From Alentia gelatinosa (lineage: Eukaryota > Annelida > Polychaeta > Phyllodocida > Polynoidae): a stretch of DNA of 64,000 nt. Numbering within the stretch: position 1 is the stretch's first letter; the number at the start of each line of letters is the position of its first letter. The stretch covers positions 4,535,694-4,599,693 of the forward strand of contig OX465584.1 of assembly GCA_950022655.1 (NCBI GenBank), written 5' to 3'. The position numbers and the translations under genes were made by a program. The notes beneath the pieces are model-generated. The model was not told the DNA's origin. It worked only from the letters and a program-made list of their open reading frames with translations, and did no database searches. This document shows positions 45,693 to 56,612 of this stretch, in pieces.

Positions 45693-45978
45693 TTAGGCCA
45701 GGCGTCCACCTACTACGATATGGTTCCGATATGGTCTACGATGCACCTCCCGATGAAAAATCAAAATCGTGTCGGAAGGTCACCTGATATCGGGGCAGTT
45801 GACCACGTTTCTGCGATAAGACACAGATAAAAACCCTATTCAATGCATGGTGGATTGGCATGTCTAGACATATGTCTACGATTTTGCACCTTTCCGATTT
45901 GTCTCTGATATATACTTTTTGTATCGGTGCCATTTCGGTAGCTCAAAATTTCTACGTAGTAGGGCGACGCCAGGCCTT
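45693..45978. mobile_element. AGGCC MITE family Z, copy 2
   Basis: TTAGGCCAGGCGTCCACCTAC at the left and GACGCCAGGCCTTA at the right, with ATATGGTCTACGATGCACC and CGGAAGGTCACCTGATATCGG inside. Confidence 0.65.
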
Positions 45979-46074
45979 ACAACCACAACACACAATAATT
46001 CAGGAAATATTGCATAGATAATGTTTGCCAGGAGACATAGAACAGTAATGTATTTTTGTGATGCTCACAATTAC

Positions 46075-46298
46075 CCACCGACGTTTCAACATGTTGAAAT
46101 GTCGTAGACACCCTACGATACACATTTTTCATCAGAAGGAAATCGTAGACCCTCATTTTTCATTGGTGCCTAATCGCAGAGACGTGGTCAACTGCCCTGA
46201 TATTAGGTGGCCTTCCGACACGATTTTGACTTTTTATCGGGAGGTCCATCGTAGAGCATATCGGAGCCATATCGTAGTAGGTGGACGCCAGGCCTAAC
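46075..46298. mobile_element. AGGCC MITE family Z, right part
   Basis: TAATCGCAGAGACGTGGTCAA to CGTAGTAGGTGGACGCCAGG. The left end is replaced by CGACGTTTCAACATGTTGAAA, a small palindrome. Confidence 0.55.
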
Positions 46299-46407
46299 TG
46301 TATACTTTGTTATAATATAAAGTTCTAACTACATATCTGTGTATGGTTATCAGTCTTCTTCATAGTAAAGAAGGTTTTCCAAATTAACTTTTCTTGTAAT
46401 TGTGTAA

Positions 46408-46695
46408 GGCCCGGCATCCACCTACTATGATATGGCTCCGATATGGTCTACGATGCACGTCCCGATACAAAATCAAAATCGCGTTGGAAGGTCAACTAAT
46501 ATTGGGGCAGTTGATCATCTTTCTGCAATTAGGCACCGAAAAAATCCTATAATGATGCATGGTGGATTTTTGATGTCTAGTCATATGTCTACGATTTTGC
46601 ACCTTCCCGATATATCTCCGATATTTGCTTTTTGTATCGGTGCCATATCGGTAGGTCTAAATTTCTATCGTAGTAGGTGGACGCTGGGCCTTAGT
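46408..46695. mobile_element. AGGCC MITE family Z, complete, with TA target
   Basis: TA|AGGCCCGGCATCCACCTAC at the left and GGACGCTGGGCCT|TA at the right. TA is the simplest target duplication. Confidence 0.7.
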
Positions 46696-46777
46696 CTATA
46701 AGATTAGGCCTAAGTTACTGTACATGTACAATGTATACATAATCAAAAGATACGGAACAACAGGATGTAAAACTCAC

Positions 46778-46816
46778 GTGATGGACATTTGCGCAGGTCA
46801 CTTAGACTGGTCCTCA
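46778..46816 (-). other. Candidate 39-nt exon
   Basis: On the minus strand TTTTGTCTTTACAG is followed by 39 nt and then the donor GTGAGT. One of three frames is open. It might be an upstream non-coding exon of the TNFR gene, but the 21 kb gap makes that speculative; chance is possible. Confidence 0.18.
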
Positions 46817-47157
46817 CTGTAAAGACAAAATCACAGACGTAGACATAGAACTGGCACATCCAGCGTGACCCTGAGTGGTAAAGGGCCGGTGAGTCAGGTA
46901 CTACCACACTCACAGGTAATCAATCACACAAAATTCCCCTCTGTGGTTAATCCAGGGTTGGAAATCGTCCTCCCGTGAGGTAGACCGAAGTGCCCACCTC
47001 CTACAGCTGGCCCGAGATTACTGTGACCTTCAAGGCCTTATCTCTTTTATCGTGATCATGACTAAACTTCTCTTTATCTTGACATTGTTTCTTATTGTGT
47101 CATTTTATTTGATCGTTTCTTCATTGGGCGTACAGACACGCTCAGATACTCTGCTTA
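46817..47157. other. No gene seen
   Basis: No recognisable element. Confidence 0.3.
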
Positions 47158-47450
47158 AGCTTAATGCCCATCTACCGATTAAGGGTTGAACGATTAGTTC
47201 GCAAATCGTATAAGAGTCGGCGAACTTGTCGCAGGCAGATTACGTTGTCGGCGAGTAGATTTATCAACATGTCGATAAACCTTTCTCCACCGATTTTGGA
47301 ACATAGAGACAACAACATGTCCGCGACAAAAGGACATCTGAAAAAGGTGGTTGACTAATTGATGGCCCACCCTTGCCTAGCTGCCCTACATCTACCGAGT
47401 AATGGGTAATGCTCGTGTATTACTACGCGTCAACCACTCATGGTTTAAGG
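47158..47450. mobile_element. AGGCC MITE family Q joined to half an HT-I head
   Basis: TTAATGCCCATCTACCGATT to CCTACATCTACCGAG at 47400, immediately followed by GCTCGTGTATTACTACGCGTC, one arm of the family I core. Confidence 0.5.
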
Positions 47451-47945
47451 CCGCGTAAGCGGCCACTGTCCGTAAGTGAACGTTTTTGCGGGGTGTCTAT
47501 TAACACGGGGTTGAAATAAACATCTAATAGAGGGATCCGTTCCGGGCAAAGGTGCCCGTTAGGCGGGGTTCTACTATAAATAAATATATATATATATATA
47601 TCACAGATCCAAGTTATTGTATTGAGATCTCTCCCATGATTCTGAATGAGGTCGAGTATATTGCAATGATGACACAAACAAACAGAAATCTAATCAATAG
47701 AATTCGCGATTCATGGATAACGTGTTATAATGGTTGATGCCTTCATATATCAATAGTGTATTGGGCATGCGAGGAATGTGTGTCGGGCCTACTTTCTACA
47801 TGGTACTCGGATGTCAGACCACCTCGAGTCGGGAAAAAGACACACAGACATTCTCTGGTGATTCGCTACTCTGCAGGCGTGATGGTCACGTGTTGGCGCA
47901 GATAGTCATGTGTAGGCGCTGAGCCAGGGTATGTTTTTTAAAACA
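47451..47945. other. No gene; short TA microsatellite
   Basis: (TA)n at 47585-47600; otherwise nothing. Confidence 0.35.
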
Positions 47946-48262
47946 TAAAACCCAAAGCCCATCTACCGATTAAGCCCAATGCCCATCTACCGATTAAGCC
48001 CAATGCCCATCCACCGATTAAGCTCAATGCCCATCTACCGATTAAGCCCAATGCCCATCTACCGATTAAGCCCAATGCCCATCTACCGATTAAGCCCAAT
48101 GCCCATCTACCGATTAAGCCCAATGCCCATCTACCGATTAAGCCCAATGCCCATCTACCGATTAAGCCCAATGCCCATCTACCGATTAAGCCCAATGCCC
48201 ATCTACCGATTAAGCCCAATGCCCATCTACCGATTAAGCCCAATGTCCATCTACCGATTTCG
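47946..48262. repeat. Array of 13 x 24 bp built from the family Q terminus
   Basis: Unit TAAGCCCAATGCCCATCTAC + CGAT, 24 bp (one interval of 25). The last unit runs directly into TTCGGAACATTTATGTACG, the normal continuation of a Q element, so the array is the Q terminal repeat amplified in place. The 107- and 139-codon ORFs (PIYRLSPM and GRWALGLI repeats) are artefacts. Confidence 0.95.
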
Positions 48263-48805
48263 GAACATTTATGTACGTTTGTCGGCGACAAACGGAGGGT
48301 AATTTGTCTCAGCCAAGCCATCCTAACGGAGTCGGATGATGTAGGACAGCTAGGCAAGGCTACCCACCGATTATTGAAAACTCGGTTTCTTTGGTTTTTG
48401 CCCTCCCCCAGCGATTAGTGGACCATACAGCGATTTTATCAGTGTGCGGGTCGAGCGAGTGGTTACGTAAATTGCCTGCGACAAAGTGACAGACTCCTAT
48501 ATGATTTGGGAACAAATCGTTCAACCCTAAATCTGAAGATGGGCATCCGGCTTTAAGGGTTGAACGATTAGCTCCCAAATCAAAAGGAGTCGGTGAACTT
48601 GTCTGCTTGATGGGCAGACATCGAGGAGAGGGGTTGGTTGGTATTAGTCCTAAGCAAATGAGTCTACTAATCGGTGGCTCACCCTTGCCTAGCTGTCTTA
48701 CATCTACTGACTACGGCCGACTCCGTTAGGATGCCTCGCCTGGGACAAATTACCGTCCGTTTGTCGCCGACAAAGGTACATGAATGTTCCGATGGGCATT
48801 GGGCT
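48263..48805. mobile_element. AGGCC MITE family Q, two copies in series
   Basis: The array's own element continues to GATGGGCATCCGGCTTTA (48555). A second starts GGGTTGAACGATTAGCTCCC and ends GATGGGCATTGGGCTTA (48805). Confidence 0.6.
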
Positions 48806-48990
48806 TAAGGCCCATTTCCATTGGCCGACGAAAAGGGTGTAGATTTTTTGTGTTCTTCTAATAGCCCATTTCCATTGGCCACCACCGACATAAGGCCCGT
48901 TTCAATTGGCCGACAAAACGGTGTCGATTTTTTTGTGTTCTCCTAATAGCCTATTTACATTAGCTATCACCTATATACAGTCAGGAACCA
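48805..48990. mobile_element. AGGCC MITE (TTTCCATTG type), dimer
   Basis: TTAAGGCCCATTTCCATTGG at 48805 and ATAAGGCCCGTTTCAATTGG at 48898, each followed by CCGAC(G)AAAA, GTGT(A/C)GATTTTTT and TGTTCTxCTAATAGCC: a direct dimer of ~93 bp. Confidence 0.6.
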
Positions 48991-49304
48991 CACCACCCAC
49001 ACCTCATATTGTATTTATCTATTTGCCTTCAGTTATTTGTTGCTCTTCTCTTCCATATTTCCGTCTGTCGTACCAACATTTTTAACTTGGTCACAACGAT
49101 CTAGCTTTGAAAAATATAGCTAATACAACAATGTTCCCCTACTACCCTCTATCCTCATCTTTTTGTGATATATAACCTCTCAGTCTTCACTCCAGATATC
49201 TGATACAAATGATACTGCGCTGTGTCCATTTCTCCTCAAAAGACGGCATTGAGGTAGACTCCATAGACTTAACATCGGGAACTTGTATCTAACGCCCATG
49301 AGAT
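48991..49304. other. No gene seen
   Basis: No recognisable gene or element. Confidence 0.3.
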
Positions 49305-49560
49305 ATTTAGGAAAAATATCCAATGGGGGATTATGTCACAAATTTCACATGTCAAATGTCACAAAGCCCATTCGTCAATGTGAAGGGTGAGATAGATTCA
49401 GAAACCCACCCAGTTTAGGATCAGAGTTGGATCCCATCTCATTTGAATCACTACATAATTCATGCGGCTTCGCCTTGTGAATTACTACGTGATTCAAACT
49501 CGATGGGATAGGAGCTTTGACCCTAAACTTTCAGAGGTATCTATCTACCAATTTGATGAA
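49305..49560 (-). mobile_element. HT family IV, copy 3 (inverted)
   Basis: Tail words ACAAATTTCACATG and GAAGGGTGAGATAGATTCAG, then the head GTTGGATCCCATCTCATTTG with centre GCGGCTTCGCC and GATGGGATAGGAGC. Confidence 0.6.
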
Positions 49561-49724
49561 ATATACGGGGTGGTAGAAGTCAATTCATTGAAATTTTACA
49601 TTATTATATACCTGTGCACGAACTTTTTTTAAATACTGTCCGCTGCTTGGCATGACGTATGAATAATGTTCGGGCCTCCTGCCAGACTGTGCATAGTTTT
49701 TTTTCCGTGATGTTTAGGTATATA

Positions 49725-49865
49725 AGAAATGTGATTACTGGGCACTAAGTGATGGCTGTTCACAGTCTTTCGTCCCATAACTACAGCCCTTCGCCATAGA
49801 TATGGGACGAAAGACCTCGAACAGCCATCATTACGGGCTAAGTAACGACATTTCCTCATAATACA
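49725..49865. mobile_element. HT family VII-like head, copy 3
   Basis: GAAATGTGATTACTGGGCAC pairs with GGGCTAAGTAACGACATTTCC; TCTTTCGTCCCATAACTAC pairs with ATAGATATGGGACGAAAGAC. Confidence 0.65.
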
Positions 49866-50186
49866 TGGAATTTCTCAGAAACTAGGAGGTATAAGGGATT
49901 ACACCACAGACGTTTGAAAACAAATATTACCAACAAAGGGAGAACATTTTCCTGAAGTTCCCAATTTTCTCAGCATTTCAGAGATCTAAGCATTCTAGTT
50001 CCCAAGAGCAAAATAACAAAGTCATCAGAGGATTAGCAATTTCTGTTATTATGATTGGTTCTCCAAATCCATTAATCTCCTACGTAAAAATCCAGACATC
50101 TTTGATTAATCTAATCCTAGATCGGAAGAATCGGCCATTGTAAGATGCATGAGTTCTATCGGAGGAGTTTGGGGGAGTAATATATA

Positions 50187-50300
50187 GAGACATAGTAGGT
50201 GTGACTGAATTGAATCTGTTCAGAGATATTCATGACCAAAATATCGAGGAACAGATTCCATTCAGTCATACTCACTGTGTCTCTTTATTATCATGTACCT
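50187..50300. mobile_element. HT family XI head
   Basis: AGAGACATAGTAGGTGTGACTG pairs with CAGTCATACTCACTGTGTCTCT, with GAATCTGTTC/GAACAGATTC inside, followed by TTTATTATCATGTACC. Single copy here. Confidence 0.55.
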
Positions 50301-50439
50301 AGAAATCATTAAAAATGGCATACTACAACTCACTGAATAGTAGAATGATTGGTCATGTGGTACGGAGGGGCGTATGGATATTTTTTCGTCACTCAGTGAC
50401 GAACGGAATCTGTACTACTGGTCAGTAAAAGTGAGACAT

Positions 50440-50683
50440 TCGCCCCAAGCTTGTCGGGAGCCTTCCGACAAGGTTACGACAAAATCGAACAGGCCCCCGA
50501 CAGGCCCCCGACGAGCTTCTAGTCGCAGCCTGTCGTGGCCTTGTCGTAGACTCTTGTCGGGGACTAGGGTCCACCAACCACGACAAGGCTACGACAAGGT
50601 TTCCAATTGTAGGGCTGTCGTGGACCTTGTCGAAAAGCCATTGTCGTAGCCTTGTCGTGGTTGGTGGACGCCACCCTTTAAGC
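50440..50683. mobile_element. AGGCC MITE family P, copy 2
   Basis: Dense TTGTCG/CGACAA words and the right end GTTGGTGGACGCCACCCTTTA. The left end is lost. Confidence 0.65.
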
Positions 50684-50684
50684 C

Positions 50685-50968
50685 TGATGCCCATCTACCG
50701 ATTCAGGGTTGAGCGATTAGTTCCCAAATCGTATAGGAGTCAGTGAACTTGTCGCTCGACCAGCGGACATTGAGAAGATGGTGTGGTGGATATTGGTCCT
50801 AAGCAAATCGGTCTACTAATCGGTGGCTCACCCTTGCCTAGCTGTCCTACATCTACCGACTACGGCCGACTCCGTTAGGATGGCTTTGGTGAGACAAATT
50901 ACCGTCCGTTTGTCGCCGACAAAGGTACATGAATGTTCCGGAATCGGTAGATGGGCATTGGGCTTTAT
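50685..50968. mobile_element. AGGCC MITE family Q, complete copy
   Basis: TTTAAGCCTGATGCCCATCTA to ATGGGCATTGGGCTTTA, ~280 bp, TA on both sides. Serves as the reference for the 24-bp array. ORFs inside are accidental. Confidence 0.75.
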
Positions 50969-51394
50969 CGTAGAAGTGGACCTTACCTTCCGACACGCTC
51001 CATGGACAATCCTTCTGACACAACTGCTGCGTGGAACATGTTTGATTTCTCATGGAGGCTAATCTGTGTCAGTTCATGTGGGAACCGTGTTTCAAAGTGT
51101 TACAATGTAAAAGTGTAGTGGACCTGCATGGGAGGTGTTTTTAAAACTAAGAATGACAAAAGCATTACTTTTATCGTGGCCTTCGTTGTATTTTCATGAC
51201 CTAAAGTGATTCGTATTTATGGCGGACGGTCTTACAAGACGATCAGGAAAGTACCTTCATTTTGAGTTTTTTTTTAAAGTCACAAGTTTTACCTTCGCTG
51301 AGGTCCGTTGTTAGGTGGGATGGGTCCTTCATAACAAAAAAAGTTTCCACTAAGATAGGAAAAAAGTAAACAATAAAACCTGTAGAACTACATT
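50969..51394. other. No gene seen
   Basis: No feature. Confidence 0.3.
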
Positions 51395-51600
51395 TAAAAA
51401 ACGGACCGGCACTCCGATCGTGGTCATTATCGCCCGACTTTAGATCGTCTAGCCTATAATCGTTAGGTGGTGGTTGATTACATACAGCCACCATAGAAAC
51501 CAACCCAAGAATTTCTTCAAGCATTTTCACTTTTTATATGCATCGAGTTCTAGCCATTGACAGCTGGAAGTCGTCAGGTGGTAGACAATTCAAGAATGTT
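51395..51600. mobile_element. S-family MITE fragment
   Basis: GACTTTAGATCGTCTAGCC, ATCGTTAGGTGGT, ATTGACAGCTGGAAGTCGTC and CAGGTGGTAGACAATTC. Confidence 0.45.
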
Positions 51601-52364
51601 TGTTTTTATAAGAGACTTTATTCACTTCTGTTATATTAACAGTTCTTCCAGTGACGATAAGATGGCGTACATCTAGATGTCGTTCACATAAGTCAATTAA
51701 GATAAATACAGTGGTATTAATGAAGTGCGTTAGTTAGTTTACAATCAACCATTTAATGACTGTCTATACAATCTCAACTCCCTCTTGAATGAACCTTTAT
51801 CGCTTGTCTTTTGTATACGTTCTGGTAACTGATTGCAAGGTGTCTACCCTCTCAGGAGTGGACTATTCTCATATGCACGACTTTTATAAGCCCGTTCTTT
51901 GAACCTGATTTTCGAATCTGATCTAGTTCGTAATTCCATTTTATCTAACAAGTCATGGTTCTTAGACATCTTGAAAATGATCACCAAGAGTTGCTCTGTT
52001 TGCCGCCTATGATCGTCCAGTCAGAGTGGCAGTCCAAAAGCGCTTAGATAAACTTGAAGTTAGCCTCAAAGCGACGAACTCGCAAATTACCAAAGATCGT
52101 TCAAAGATGGTGCAAAAGGTTCTGGAATAATCAAACAGCAATAACTAGAAATACTCCGACCTACCCGTTATATAAAAGTTTGACCAAAGATATATTACTT
52201 GAGAGTATACCAATTTAATTTAATTAGTAAATGATGTCATATGATTAAAATATAGTACCCAACTACTGCTAGGAGGCGAGATATATCCAACATCTAGATA
52301 ATGGTTAATATTCTGTTCTTATAACGCCCTGTTTGGGGAGTTGAATACACCATCGGATATTGTT
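51601..52364. other. No gene seen
   Basis: No repeats of this window and no supported ORF. Confidence 0.3.
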
Positions 52365-52547
52365 ATGATGGATGCTGATGACAGCCGATGGCACTACAGC
52401 TTGGCTGACGGGATGTCATTTCATTGGTGGATGTCAAATAACTGTATGTTAAAGTCAAACAGATCATATGAAATGTACGCCGTAATGACCAATAAAGAAA
52501 TGAAAAAAAAACCAGAAAAAAAACCCCTGGTTACATATGCTGCCTAG
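52365..52547 (+). CDS. Unrecognised 60-codon ORF
   Basis: MMDADDSRWHYSLADGMSFH at the start and a lysine-rich KKKPEKKPLVTYAA end. It lies outside the repeat families and has a non-repetitive composition with four tryptophans. No family is recognised, no splice context is compelling, and it may be chance. Confidence 0.12.
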   Translation: MMDADDSRWHYSLADGMSFHWWMSNNCMLKSNRSYEMYAVMTNKEMKKKPEKKPLVTYAA

Positions 52548-52555
52548 CCAGAGGC

Positions 52556-52871
52556 ACCCCTCTCATAAAATCTCACACTCTCTAAGTGGTATTCTGTACA
52601 AGGTTCTCACTACGCTCTTTGCGAGAAGGATTCTTAATGAACTAGGCTTAGAGGCTTGAAAATCCACTGGCCTGCCTCCCATGCTAAAGACGCACATCAA
52701 TGCAACCCAAAGGTTCCTATAATCTCAATGATGCCACCTAGTGGGAATACTGCTGTGTGCCAGTGGATTCTCAAGGCTCTAAGCCCAGTTCGTTAAGAAT
52801 TCTTCTCCCATAGAGTGCAATGAGAACCTTATACAGAATACGACTTAGAGAGTGTGAGATCTTATGAGGGG
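52556..52871. mobile_element. Fold-back element with ~105-bp arms
   Basis: CCTCTCATAAAATCTCACAC pairs with GTGTGAGATCTTATGAGGGG. The arms continue through GTATTCTGTACAAGGTTCTC, GAACTAGGCTTAGAGGCTTG and TCCACTGG. A single arm is at 26030. Confidence 0.75.
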
Positions 52872-52904
52872 GATGCACCCCAGAGGCACCTGTCCTTTAA
52901 AGCC

Positions 52905-53110
52905 TGCCCCCACCTACCAGGATTCTGGTCCCGATTGGCCTTACGACGGCCTTCCCGACACCATTCCGATTGAAGCGTGAGGTCTGGCAAAATCGTGATA
53001 GGTGGAACAGGTTTCTGCGATTCCGTCTACGACAGCTCACGATAGGCTGCGATTGTAAACGCCAATCGTAGAGGTCCCGATAACTTCCAACATGTTGGAA
53101 ATTTCGTAGC
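52905..53110. mobile_element. AGGCC-type MITE fragment
   Basis: TAAAGCCTGCCCCCACCTACC at the left, with CGATTCCG and CACGATAGG words. The right end was not found. Confidence 0.4.
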
Positions 53111-53424
53111 CTGGTATTGTAGTGTATTTGAATGGGAAAATATCTCTTGTGGGTGAAATACTAGATGTAAAATTATGAAATTCTAGAATTAGGTAGGCCG
53201 TATACAGATATATATTCGGTGAAAATATGATATCATTTGATTAAGGATAAAGGTCTGAAAATAATAGTTTCAGATCGGAATCACGATTCTATCACAGTTA
53301 TCTTTTTCAATTTGATTAAAACCTAGGCAGCGTTTCTGAGTGTGTCCCACCCTCGACAATAGTGAACAGTCAGGGACACCTTTGCAAATGATTATAAAAG
53401 CTGAATTAATACCAAGTCCCGTTT

Positions 53425-53480
53425 CTTTGCCGCTCACAAAGGTACATCAATGTTCCGAACTCAGTAGATGTGTATTGGGC
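53425..53480. mobile_element. Family Q right-end fragment
   Basis: CACAAAGGTACATCAATGTTC and GTAGATGTGTATTGGGCTTTA. Confidence 0.45.
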
Positions 53481-53489
53481 TTTACCCTG

Positions 53490-53720
53490 AAGACCTGGTG
53501 GTTCCAGACAGGAAGTTACACTGCACGAAAATCACTATTTTACATATGTATACGAAACGCGTCTAACAGTAGGATTTTGCGTCTAGAAGTTAGACCTGTT
53601 ATCCGTCTCGTAGACGCCTTATCTAGTGGCGTATGTACATGTCCATGCTGTGGTCTTATATACGTCATATATACGCCTGATTCCGTTGTATATACACCAA
53701 TCTCAAAAAGTTCCATTCTC
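53490..53720. repeat. TATACGC-rich repeat, relative of 16620
   Basis: Preceded by GGTGGTTCCAGACAGGAAGTT, which recurs at 54073. See 16620. Confidence 0.4.
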
Positions 53721-54764
53721 TGCCTCTTGGGGACACTACTGGTAGCATATTTCATTTGCCATTAACCATCCAAGTCTGTATTATATGAGATTGCAATCTA
53801 TACCAATTTATTTTATAAAAACCTAATTAAGTATAAATTGATTAATTACACATAATAAACCCTGTATTTGTTGGTTTTTTTACCGTTTTTCTAATAGATT
53901 TGACTTTAAAACACCATGCCTATGTGTGGTCTATCTTGGCTTAGCATATAAGCACCCTCTTCAAGGTTATAACTAACTACTGAAATCATCTTACCCCCCT
54001 GCGAATGCGACCGCACAGGTGTGAATGCGGCCGCACAAGTCTACCCGGACCCCGCCGACACCATAACACCTCGGGTGGTTCCAGACAGGAAGTTAAGGAG
54101 TGGTCGGAGTCAATTAAACCCCTATTTTCGCTCATGAAATTGGAATTGCTAGCCTGGAAGCCTGGCCTTGTTATACTATAGGCCAGGTAACGGGTTCCAG
54201 TTTTGTGCTGCATTATTGGTAACGCCTCCATTTTTTTGTTGCATTGTGGGATTGCGCCACCTTGGCAGACCACCAGATACACTGGTTCCCGGGGTATCCA
54301 CTAGGGGGCTCGGGGAGATATATGTGGAACCCAGCCAAACCACTAGTCAACTAGTGCCCTGGCCCTAGCGACAACGGGACGTACTATAGTCTAGTTGAAG
54401 GATGTAGGAACCCGTTACCTGTCCCTTATTTCATTAGGACAGGGAACGAGTCTATTGGGATTGCCTGCAGTCAATCTTCAAGCAGAGACCTAGATGATGA
54501 TGAAAGGTACATCAATGTTCCGAAATCGGTAGATCTATGTGTATTGGGCTATTGTCGTTAGAAAACATACAAAAACATGAACTCAATGACGTCAAGAGTA
54601 CACGACTTTCATGACTTGATGATGACGAAATAAATCATTACACTGATTGAACTTTCTTTTTCTTATAAACTCAGTGAGATTGAAATAGTATAACTACCAA
54701 GGTTACCGCTATAAAGTAGGCGTTTATTAGAGCGTGCTTAAACAAGCTATATACGTTACCTAAA
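53721..54764. other. No gene; repeat scraps
   Basis: GGCCAGGTAACGGGTTCC at 54181 and GGAACCCGTTACCTGTCC at 54409 are an inverted pair spanning ~240 bp, with a family Q scrap at 54505-54550. The 98-codon minus ORF at 53986-54282 has no family features. Confidence 0.35.
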
Positions 54765-55254
54765 GGTTAGAGTGGTCACATATATGATTCCAGCGTCCTG
54801 CAAAAACACTATCCCTTCACTACCTGCGTGCAACTCACTGTGATACTGGGAAGGGAGCAGGGTGCCAGTGTCTCACCATCTCAGAAGGGTGCCCAACTAA
54901 CCATGACCAATCACTCAAGACCAAAATACCTGATTGACCCACTGGTCCTTGATATGTTTGGATCTTAGACACAGGCAGTTAAAGAAATTGCTAGTTGACA
55001 GGGTGCAAGTGGGTTACAGAAAAGGATCCATAAACTGCCTGAGTCTAGGATCCAAACATATTGAGCACAAGTGGGTCTTGAGGTATTTTGGTCTTGGGTG
55101 TTTGGTCATGGTCAGCTGGCATGCCTCTAAGACCCTCAAACACTGGCCCTCTGCTCCGTTGTCAATATGACAGTGAATAGCATGCAGAGAGTAAAGGGAT
55201 AGTTTTCATGCAGTATACTGGAAGTCTGTATATGACCACTCTAACCTCAAGGCG
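54765..55254. repeat. RL repeat, inverted pair
   Basis: 54765-55023 is RL inverted (GTTAGAGTGGTCAC to GTGGGTTACAGAAAA) and 55030-55254 is RL direct (CTGCCTGAGTCTAGGATCC to CTAACCTCAAGG). The two face each other across a few bases, forming a palindrome of ~250-bp diverged arms. Confidence 0.65.
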
Positions 55255-55525
55255 ACAATATTCAATATATTGAATATCATCGCATGGGATTCGCACAGTC
55301 GCATGGATCGCAGACGCATTCGCTTGGTCGCCTTAAGCACCAGATCCACTAAGGCGACCAAGTGAATGCATCTGCGATCTATGCAAGTCCCATGCTTCTG
55401 TATATTGAGTATGTCGCAAGGCATTCGCATGTCCTTGCATGTCCATGCGAACGTCTGCGAACGTCTGCAAACCCAAATTCGCATGGAAAATCGCCTTAGT
55501 GTATCTGGCGCTTTAGTGGATCTGG
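55245..55525. mobile_element. GCGACCAAG fold-back element
   Basis: AATATTGAATATCATCGCATG and AGACGCATTCGCTTGGTCGC pair with GCGACCAAGTGAATGCATCT and TGTATATTGAGTATGTCGC around 55335. CATTCGCATG/CATGCGAA words continue to 55525. Confidence 0.55.
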
Positions 55526-55526
55526 C

Positions 55527-56216
55527 GCTTAAGGCCTGTCTCCACTGTGCGACTGGGGGAGCTTGCGATCCGGTACCTCCAGTCTCAGACTGGAGGTAAC
55601 GGCTTGGCGTAGCGCATGTACCTCGGATCGCAAGGTAACATCGATTCTGTGTGTGGACTACCCCGCTACACCCTACATGTTTGATATTTAAAAACGATTG
55701 CGATCCGGGGTACATGCGGTACCTCCAGTCTGAGACTGGGCGTACCGGTACGCCCAGTCTCAGACTGGAGAGAAACTTGCTTTATTATCCACCTAATACA
55801 AAGTGTCCATAGAAAACACATAGGGAGTTTGTATGGACGTACCCTGTGCATACGGATATGTTGTATGCTCCGGGTGGCGCATACGGAAAAATAGTGGGTA
55901 TGGAAAAATAGTGCATAACTAAAACTAACTGATATTGACATGCCACTTGTCAAGAAAAGGTGGATAATAAATACAATATAGACTGGTTTCAGATAAAAGC
56001 GGTTGTATGCTCCTCGGGGTTGATTCTCCGCAATATCCTCGCATACGCTCAGATATTACTACGCGTCAACTCCTCGGAGCATACGGCCGCTTGTATCTGA
56101 AACCAGTCAATACTGTGTATGTCTCCACTGTGCGTTTTGCTGCGTTGCGATCCTGAAGGTACGCCCAGTCTCAGATTGGGGATACCTATGTACCTTGGAT
56201 CGCACAGTGGATACAT
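55527..56216. mobile_element. AGGCC MITE (CCACTGTGCGA family), host of HT-II
   Basis: CTTAAGGCCTGTCTCCACTG at the left and TTGGATCGCACAGTGGATAC at the right. The inside has GTACCTCCAGTCTCAGACTG palindromes. It is split at 55775-56120 by an inverted HT-II copy. Confidence 0.6.
55780..56118 (-). mobile_element. HT family II, copy 9 (inverted, complete)
   Basis: TTATTATCCACCTAATACAAA to AAAAGGTGGATAATAAATAC, then the head ending CAGTCAATACTGTG. It closely resembles 38560-38895. Confidence 0.7.
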
Positions 56217-56612
56217 AGACAATAATCGATGGTTTTGTGGACAGGCGGCCGTAAACCACGAGAGGTTGACGCGTAGTAATACACGAGCGCTAGCGAGTGT
56301 ATTACGACGTCAACCTCGAGTGGTTTACAGAGCCGCCTGTCCACATAACCATCGTTTGTTGTATTTATTATCCATCTTTTCGTATGAATTAAACCCATTA
56401 ATTACCATATAAACGGGTATAGCAATATGGACTATTTCTTTGCTCTACAGCATAAAGGGGCTATTTTCCCCGTATACCATGGTTTTGAGGCCGTATACCA
56501 CAGGTTTGAATCCGTATACCACAGTTATGGTATCTGACAGGTGTTATACAATGGGTCGTGGTTTACTGAATCCCCATACATTTTCAATGGAGTCTTCGTA
56601 TACGATAATACG
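56217..56612 (+). mobile_element. HT family I, copy 4, complete and best preserved
   Basis: Palindrome 56219-56362: GACAGGCGGCCGTAAACCAC against GTGGTTTACAGAGCCGCCTG, core GTTGACGCGTAGTAATACAC, centre GAGCGCTAGCGAG. The tail TATTTATTATCCATC ends CGTATACGATAATACGATAAT. Confidence 0.7.

Noticed and set aside
47938..48357. Apparent 8-residue repeat protein (GRWALGLI or PIYRLSPM)
   Set aside because: It is the 24-bp MITE-end array, open in both directions because 24 is divisible by 3.
53340..53765. 141-codon plus ORF
   Set aside because: It runs through a family Q fragment and a TATACGC repeat; no domain.
55206..55715. 169-codon minus ORF
   Set aside because: It crosses the boundary of three different repeat elements; no family features.
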